Part shown: piece after piece, positions 20,422 to 24,045 of the stretch | Layout: each line of letters begins with the position of its first letter | Position numbering within the stretch: position 1 is the first letter of the stretch | IMG/VR virus record: IMGVR_UViG_3300017989_000436 | Coordinates: 1-24,045 of that record | Length of the DNA: 24,045 bases | Origin: a virus | Reading direction: 5' to 3' (one strand) | Notes under the pieces: model-generated | Told to the model about the DNA's origin: nothing | What the model saw: only the letters and a program-made list of their open reading frames with translations | Databases searched by the model: none | Position numbers and translations under genes: made by a program

Positions 20422-20921
20422 CGTACGAACCTCACTGTAAGATTGAATGAAGAGGCCACACTAGTACTCGTAAAGAACTGGAGTGAAGTTATGGCATTGA
20501 CGTTGTCAAGGAACCTGTATATCCTTGTTGCCATTTTTCTGTTTGAACCAATCTTTTCACATCCCTCCTGTACTATCTCGTTGTACTTGTCGGTGACTCT
20601 GGGGTAGACGACGGTGTATCCCAAGGCAACCGCATTTGCAGTACTGCTGAGAGTGGTTAGCTCCATCAACGTATCTGTACTGTTGCCAAAGTTGTAACCT
20701 GTATGAGTGGCTAACCTTGAATAGAATTCGTACACACTTCCGGTATTGTCATTTGCCCTCATGGACAATACAGCAGATCCACCGATTGTACCTCCGTTTG
20801 TTGCCACGTCGACATGTACCTCAGTAACGTCGGTTGGGACGTCAACGGATATCTTGTTGGACCAGTCTACGGTCTCGTTGGATACCACCCTTCTATAAGC
20901 TGTATAGTTAAGATTTGACAT
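20418..20921 (-). CDS. Tandem virion paralogue B (167 aa)
   Basis: Middle gene of the tandem trio. Starts MSNLNYTAYRRVVSNETVDWSNKISVDVP, where 'DWSNKISVDVP' matches 'DWTDKVSIDVP' in paralogue A. Ends '...SVASSFNLTVRFVR' like both others. Stop/start overlap with its neighbours is 4 and 1 bases. Divergence between copies is high (mostly pattern-level), so this is an old duplication or repeated exchange. Confidence 0.65.
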   Translation of the reverse strand: MSNLNYTAYRRVVSNETVDWSNKISVDVPTDVTEVHVDVATNGGTIGGSAVLSMRANDNTGSVYEFYSRLATHTGYNFGNSTDTLMELTTLSSTANAVALGYTVVYPRVTDKYNEIVQEGCEKIGSNRKMATRIYRFLDNVNAITSLQFFTSTSVASSFNLTVRFVR

Positions 20922-21433
20922 TATACGAACCTCACGTTCATTGAGAATGAGACTGCCGTCGAGTTACGGCTGTATACCTGGAACGAGGAAACCCTGTCCG
21001 TGTCGTTGAACCACTTCAGGTTCCTCGACATGAACGAGTCAGTTGAGGAGTCCCACTTAACGAGGCCATACAAATAGGAGTTGGTACCCTGCTGACTGCA
21101 TTCGGGGCAGAAGACGACCCTGGAGGCTGCATTCGTGTTTCCCGACGTCAGAGCCTCGTAAACCTCCCAGTCAGACTCGGTACCGGACACTGCGTTAAGG
21201 TACGAGGTACCGTTGTGGTACTTGGCCTTGTATCCGTAGTTGTTCGTCGTGGTATCGTTGTTGAGACGTATGGCGATGACGTTGTCGGCTCCTGACTGGA
21301 GGGCTCCTCCCGGGAAGAAGTCAACGTACACCATGGATGCCCACGAGGGGACGTCTATGGAAACCTTGTCAGTCCAGTCTATATCGGAGTTAGTAAACGT
21401 ATAAGAGATATCGGGACCTGTCTTGTGACTCAT
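20921..21433 (-). CDS. Tandem virion paralogue A (170 aa)
   Basis: First transcribed of the trio; Shine-Dalgarno GGAGG precedes its ATG. Shares 'VPSWASMVYVDFFPGGALQSG' with paralogue C's 'VPTWASVVEMFLKPNGGANEG' and ends '...TAVSFSMNVRFV'. Beta-rich, with an isolated 'CPEC' pair (about residue 110) not seen in the others. Likely a surface-exposed virion protein; function unknown. Confidence 0.65.
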   Translation of the reverse strand: MSHKTGPDISYTFTNSDIDWTDKVSIDVPSWASMVYVDFFPGGALQSGADNVIAIRLNNDTTTNNYGYKAKYHNGTSYLNAVSGTESDWEVYEALTSGNTNAASRVVFCPECSQQGTNSYLYGLVKWDSSTDSFMSRNLKWFNDTDRVSSFQVYSRNSTAVSFSMNVRFV

Positions 21434-21443
21434 GACCCACCTC

Positions 21444-21899
21444 CTATATGATATGCCAGTTTGTACCGTCCGATACGATCTTGAGACTGTTGCCGGCCAC
21501 TACCGAGTAGGTAAGTGATCCATCGATGGTCTCCGTTCCGTTTCCGTCCACCGTAATGAGATTACCGGTGTTGGCTGCGGAGTTCTTGATGTCGTACACC
21601 TTTCCGGTGATGGAGGCTGCCGTCGGAAGCGTTACAGTGAACGCATTCGTGGTACAGATAACCATGTCGTCGTCGGCATCCAACGTCTGGTTTGCCGTGT
21701 AGGTGGAGACGACCCTCTTCACGCCAACCGTGAACTCGAGAGCTGTACCGCCTGAATTGACGGCTACCTGCTTGCCACCCTGTCCGGAAAGGGACGAAGG
21801 GGTATCGGTGAGTCCCACGAAGGTGGAACTTCCACCACCGCCTCCACCGCTTGCCAGGAAGACAAGTTCGCCATCAATAGTGATTGCTTTGTCGGCCAT
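21444..21899 (-). CDS. Head/neck fibre-like protein with poly-Gly hinge
   Basis: 151 residues. A short N-terminal strand (ITIDGELVFLAS) leads to six glycines, then the phage-fibre motif 'FVGLTDTPSSLSGQGGKQV' and 'GTALEF', and a C-terminal 'TVTLPTAASITGKVYDIKN' with 'GNSLKIVSDGTNWHII' of the kind common in small virion fibre and capsid-fibre proteins. Located near the capsid genes rather than the tail tip, so it may be a head or collar fibre. Confidence 0.65.
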   Translation of the reverse strand: MADKAITIDGELVFLASGGGGGGSSTFVGLTDTPSSLSGQGGKQVAVNSGGTALEFTVGVKRVVSTYTANQTLDADDDMVICTTNAFTVTLPTAASITGKVYDIKNSAANTGNLITVDGNGTETIDGSLTYSVVAGNSLKIVSDGTNWHII

Positions 21900-21911
21900 G
21901 ATATATCCTCC

Positions 21912-22238
21912 TTAGCTTCCGTACGTCAATGCGGTGAGGTCGGTAGCAACGTTGTCGAAATCGGTGTCTGCATCTGCCCAGGTCCTTGTACCATTGGTGT
22001 CAACCTTGCAAGCTCTCCATGAGGCAGCGGACAATGCCGTACCGGGAAGGGCCCATGCAATATAGGTATCGGTACCGTCAATCTGAACTTCTCTCTTGTA
22101 ACCATCAAGGTTTACTGCCTTGACGTCGTTTTCATCAGTTGCGGTTCCGGAGCTGTTGACGTTGATTGACCCATCGGTTTCGACGGCTATAACGGTATCG
22201 ACTCCACTGGAGTCCGTACCTTTTAGGAATAATGCCAT
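21912..22238 (-). CDS. Small virion protein, unknown
   Basis: 108 residues, acidic and beta-rich: MALFLKGTDSSGVDTVIAVETDGSINVNSSG, then 'YKREVQIDGTDTYIAWALPG'. N-terminal half resembles the 'xxGxDGSxxxxxVDxDGSL' repeat often seen at the start of phage structural accessory proteins. Lies between connector and fibre-like genes. Family not known to me. Confidence 0.55.
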   Translation of the reverse strand: MALFLKGTDSSGVDTVIAVETDGSINVNSSGTATDENDVKAVNLDGYKREVQIDGTDTYIAWALPGTALSAASWRACKVDTNGTRTWADADTDFDNVATDLTALTYGS

Positions 22239-22254
22239 TTCACATCTCTCCTGT

Positions 22255-22665
22255 TTAGAAGCCCTCGATGGGGCTGGTTGTCGTTGAAATCTTGATAGAG
22301 GCTGCCCTGCCCGTAGTCTTGTCAGACTCGGATGGGAGACTCGTTATCTGTTTGGCGAGCATATCCAATTGCTTCAGAACGCCCTTATACTCTTCGAGAA
22401 CGCCGGCAGGAAAATCCTCCTGGTCAGCGAACTGAACATAGGTCTTGTAACGGGCAATGGGTATGATGAGGCTTCGAATGAAGTTAACCGCCTGCGTTTC
22501 CGTGGCGGGTATCGTGTAACGGGAAGCTATGGCAGCGTTCACCATGCCTTCGGCCTCTTCGAGAACGAGGGTAAGGTGATCGTCGTCTACGGTTCCGTCA
22601 GTGGTGTAGACGGCGAGAGTACGCCCCAGTAGCGTTTTGGCATCAGCCAGAGTGATATAGTCCAT
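22255..22665 (-). CDS. Head-tail connector, Mu gp36-like (DUF1320)
   Basis: 136 residues. DUF1320 pattern: 'MDYITLADAKTLLG' start, 'LVLEEAEGMVNAAIASRYTIPA' (about 28-53), then 'IPIARYKTY' and '...VLEEYKGVLKQLDMLAKQI'. Helical bundle of head-completion proteins that close the portal and receive the tail. Directly after the capsid gene as in Mu, from which it is separated by a GC-rich hairpin. Confidence 0.8.
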   Translation of the reverse strand: MDYITLADAKTLLGRTLAVYTTDGTVDDDHLTLVLEEAEGMVNAAIASRYTIPATETQAVNFIRSLIIPIARYKTYVQFADQEDFPAGVLEEYKGVLKQLDMLAKQITSLPSESDKTTGRAASIKISTTTSPIEGF

Positions 22666-22694
22666 TTCGACCTCCTATCATCAGTGGTAAAGAT

Positions 22695-22721
22695 GGGGCG
22701 GCGCGGCGAAGGCGCCGCCCC
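22695..22721 (-). other. GC-rich hairpin after major capsid gene
   Basis: A 10-bp perfect stem of only G and C (22695-22704 with 22712-22721) and a 7-base loop lies 19 bases past the capsid stop. On the minus strand there is no U-run after it, so it is not a classic terminator. Its location suggests protection of the capsid mRNA from 3' decay, or partial termination to lower expression of the next genes. Confidence 0.7.
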
Positions 22722-22739
22722 TGGTGTTACCGTAATCTA

Positions 22740-23642
22740 CTAGGACACGTATCCTGCGTAGATCTTGTGAGGAGCTCCGGCAGCGGCAGCCATACGGCCA
22801 TCAGCCATATAGTCTACGGTCTTGCTGCGGGCCACTTCCTGAGCGTTGCTCAAGACGGGGCTCGGAACTTCCCTGATCTGGAGGAGGACACCCTTGATGA
22901 TGTCGGTAGTGTCCGCCAGGAACCAATAGTCGTCGTAGGTACCAACGAGGTACGGGCTTACGATGACCTGAATACCGGTCGTACGATAGAAGTTCTCTAC
23001 CGCAACGCTGGAAGTTGCTCCGTCCGTGAGGAAGTAGTTCTTCACGATATCGAAGGCGGTCTTTTCCAGTTTCGGGCCAACCACGAGGACGTTCGGCATG
23101 ACGGCCAGGGGCTCGTCAGAGTGGTCCTTGTAGCTCATCATGGCGATCCTTGCCGTAGCGAAGGTGGTAGCCGTCAGAGCGGACGTGGTGTAGTTGGCGA
23201 TGGTGTTGTCACCATAGGTCCTGCTGGAAGCAGAGAACAGGGCAACGCCGTCGTATGCCAACGGGTTCGAAGTAAGAACGCTCATGATGAGCGATTCTTG
23301 CTTTTTGAACCATCCCTGAACCATAGCCGGGACGAGGTCGACGTACATGCCGATCTGGTCGTCTTCGAGCTGGTTCTTGGGCATCTTCACCGAGCATTCG
23401 TAGTCCTTGTTGGTCACTTCGAACTGTTGACTTGCAACGTCCTTGAACTGACGAGCGCCATTCCATTCGCTCCATCCGCCCATAGCTTCCATGAAGGCAT
23501 AGTGGTTACTGGCAGTAGTGGAAGTGTACTGCGTGGCGAGTACCGTAAGCTGACGTTGAGGGGCTGCCTCGAAAGCTGCGGTCCATTTGGCATCCAGTTG
23601 CTTGTTCAGATCCTGGAGGGTAGCATCATTAATATTAGCCAT
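22740..23642 (-). CDS. Major capsid protein, Mu gpT-like
   Basis: 300 residues. Matches the Mu gpT type of HK97-fold capsid: 'APQRQLTVLATQYTSTTASNHYAF' start, 'GGWSEWNGARQFKDV' (about 55-69), 'EVTNKDYECSVKMPKNQLEDDQIGMY' (about 74-100), then 'YDGVALFS' (about 129-136), 'PLAVMPNVLVVGP' and C-terminal 'GVLLQIREVP'. AGGAGG precedes ATG. Forms the icosahedral shell. No N-terminal propeptide or delta domain is obvious, consistent with a separate scaffold. Confidence 0.9.
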   Translation of the reverse strand: MANINDATLQDLNKQLDAKWTAAFEAAPQRQLTVLATQYTSTTASNHYAFMEAMGGWSEWNGARQFKDVASQQFEVTNKDYECSVKMPKNQLEDDQIGMYVDLVPAMVQGWFKKQESLIMSVLTSNPLAYDGVALFSASSRTYGDNTIANYTTSALTATTFATARIAMMSYKDHSDEPLAVMPNVLVVGPKLEKTAFDIVKNYFLTDGATSSVAVENFYRTTGIQVIVSPYLVGTYDDYWFLADTTDIIKGVLLQIREVPSPVLSNAQEVARSKTVDYMADGRMAAAAGAPHKIYAGYVS

Positions 23643-23655
23643 TGTTTAATCCTCC

Positions 23656-24045
23656 TTAAACCTTCTTGGCAGGATCGAAGTCGACGTAAACGCCATCGGA
23701 CGTTACTTCAACGACGACACCGGCTGCGATATCGTTCGTGGGTCCTGCTGCTACTGCAACAGTACAGGCATCCTCGACGTAGCAGAGGGTACCGATGTCG
23801 GTCTTGGCCACTGCGTTCGTTGCCGAGTTGTCCATGAGATGAATCCCGGTAGAGATGAAACTGACGGTTTCACCATCGTCGGTGTTATCGACGTACTGGG
23901 TACCAACGCCAAGAACTACGGTAGAAGCTGTATCGCTGGCTGCAATAGCCTCAGGCGTGGCATCTTGCGAGACCATTTCGCCCACGTACAGGATTTCTGC
24001 ATCCTTGACTGTTCTGGCATCAACGTAGCTGAACTTTGCATCGCC
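23656..24045 (-). CDS. Capsid decoration protein, main part (Mu gp33-like)
   Basis: The body is about 130 residues, rich in V, A, T and D. Its architecture is typical of small decoration proteins in Mu-like head modules: an N-terminal stretch resembling the 'ILYVGEMV' strand, and a C-terminal run with 'IGTLCYVEDACTV', 'AAGVVVEV' and 'GVYVDF'. Such proteins bind the outside of the assembled capsid lattice and stabilise it. The gene lies between scaffold and major capsid, with 13 bases to the capsid gene, as expected. It is cut by the window edge: the 5' end lies at 1-155. The shortest intact reading uses GTG at 23985 (109 residues). Family assignment rests on pattern and position, not on a search. 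Confidence 0.65.
   Translation of the reverse strand, partial: GDAKFSYVDARTVKDAEILYVGEMVSQDATPEAIAASDTASTVVLGVGTQYVDNTDDGETVSFISTGIHLMDNSATNAVAKTDIGTLCYVEDACTVAVAAGPTNDIAAGVVVEVTSDGVYVDFDPAKKV
23923..24045. repeat. Terminal direct repeat, right copy
   Basis: Exact second copy of bases 1-123. Joining the two copies gives a circle of about 23,922 bp and restores the decoration-protein gene across the junction. Confidence 0.95.

Noticed and set aside
22695-22721. Rho-independent terminator after the capsid gene
   Set aside because: The stem is strong but there is no U-tract on either side, so it is listed only as a hairpin.
22767-23837. 356-codon open frame on the plus strand
   Set aside because: Antisense to the confidently identified major capsid gene; no start signal.
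1-24045. Transposable Mu-like prophage
   Set aside because: The head genes are Mu-type, but no MuA/MuB transposase, integrase or att-like sites are seen, and the contig closes on itself.

Overview
This window is a complete or near-complete small tailed-phage genome (Caudoviricetes, siphovirus-type tail) assembled as a circle. Bases 1-123 are repeated exactly at 23923-24045, so the unique length is about 23,922 bp and the window edge cuts through one gene (capsid decoration protein). AGGAGG-type ribosome binding sites, sigma70-like promoters and two phage-encoded sigma70-family factors point to a bacterial host. The sequence does not identify the host. There are no tRNAs, integrase, transposase or CRISPR array.

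The genome is divided at a regulatory/origin-like region at about 5900-6401. To its right, on the plus strand (6402-9263), lies a short block: a protein with three candidate helix-turn-helix (HTH) segments, small unknown genes, a possible PD-(D/E)XK nuclease-like protein, a sigma-like factor, and two tiny genes with their own promoter. To its left and around the circle, on the minus strand, lies one long gene series: small unknown gene (5411-5899), terminator, Cro-like HTH protein, zinc ribbon, DUF1064-like nuclease, TerS candidate, sigma factor, TerL, portal, scaffold, decoration protein (across the junction), major capsid, head-tail connector. It then continues with several beta-rich virion proteins (three of them tandem paralogues), tail completion proteins, tail tube, a frameshifted tail chaperone pair, a short tape measure, tail tip and fibre proteins, a Cys-rich surface-type protein, and a probable lysis-like cluster ending at 9251, convergent with the plus block.

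The head module is of the phage Mu type (gp28-like TerL, DUF935 portal, gpT-like capsid, gp33-like decoration, DUF1320 connector). There is no Mu transposition gene, no recognisable maturation protease and no SPP1-gp7/Mu-gpF-like minor head protein. No DNA polymerase, helicase or primase is recognisable, so replication probably relies on the host plus an unrecognised initiator.

The most interesting signals are: (1) a promoter-leader-terminator arrangement ahead of the plus-strand operon, with a second pairing and a leader ORF whose stop overlaps the first gene's start; (2) two copies of a perfect 14-bp operator-like site, one touching the start of the Cro-like gene; (3) two divergent sigma70-family factors in 24 kb, one wedged between the terminase genes by 4-bp overlaps; (4) an A9 programmed -1 frameshift site in the tail chaperone gene; (5) an apparent -1 frameshift at an A-AAG codon near the start of the decoration gene; (6) three tandem diverged paralogues; and (7) a lipobox protein with three membrane segments overlapping a coiled-coil/TM gene.
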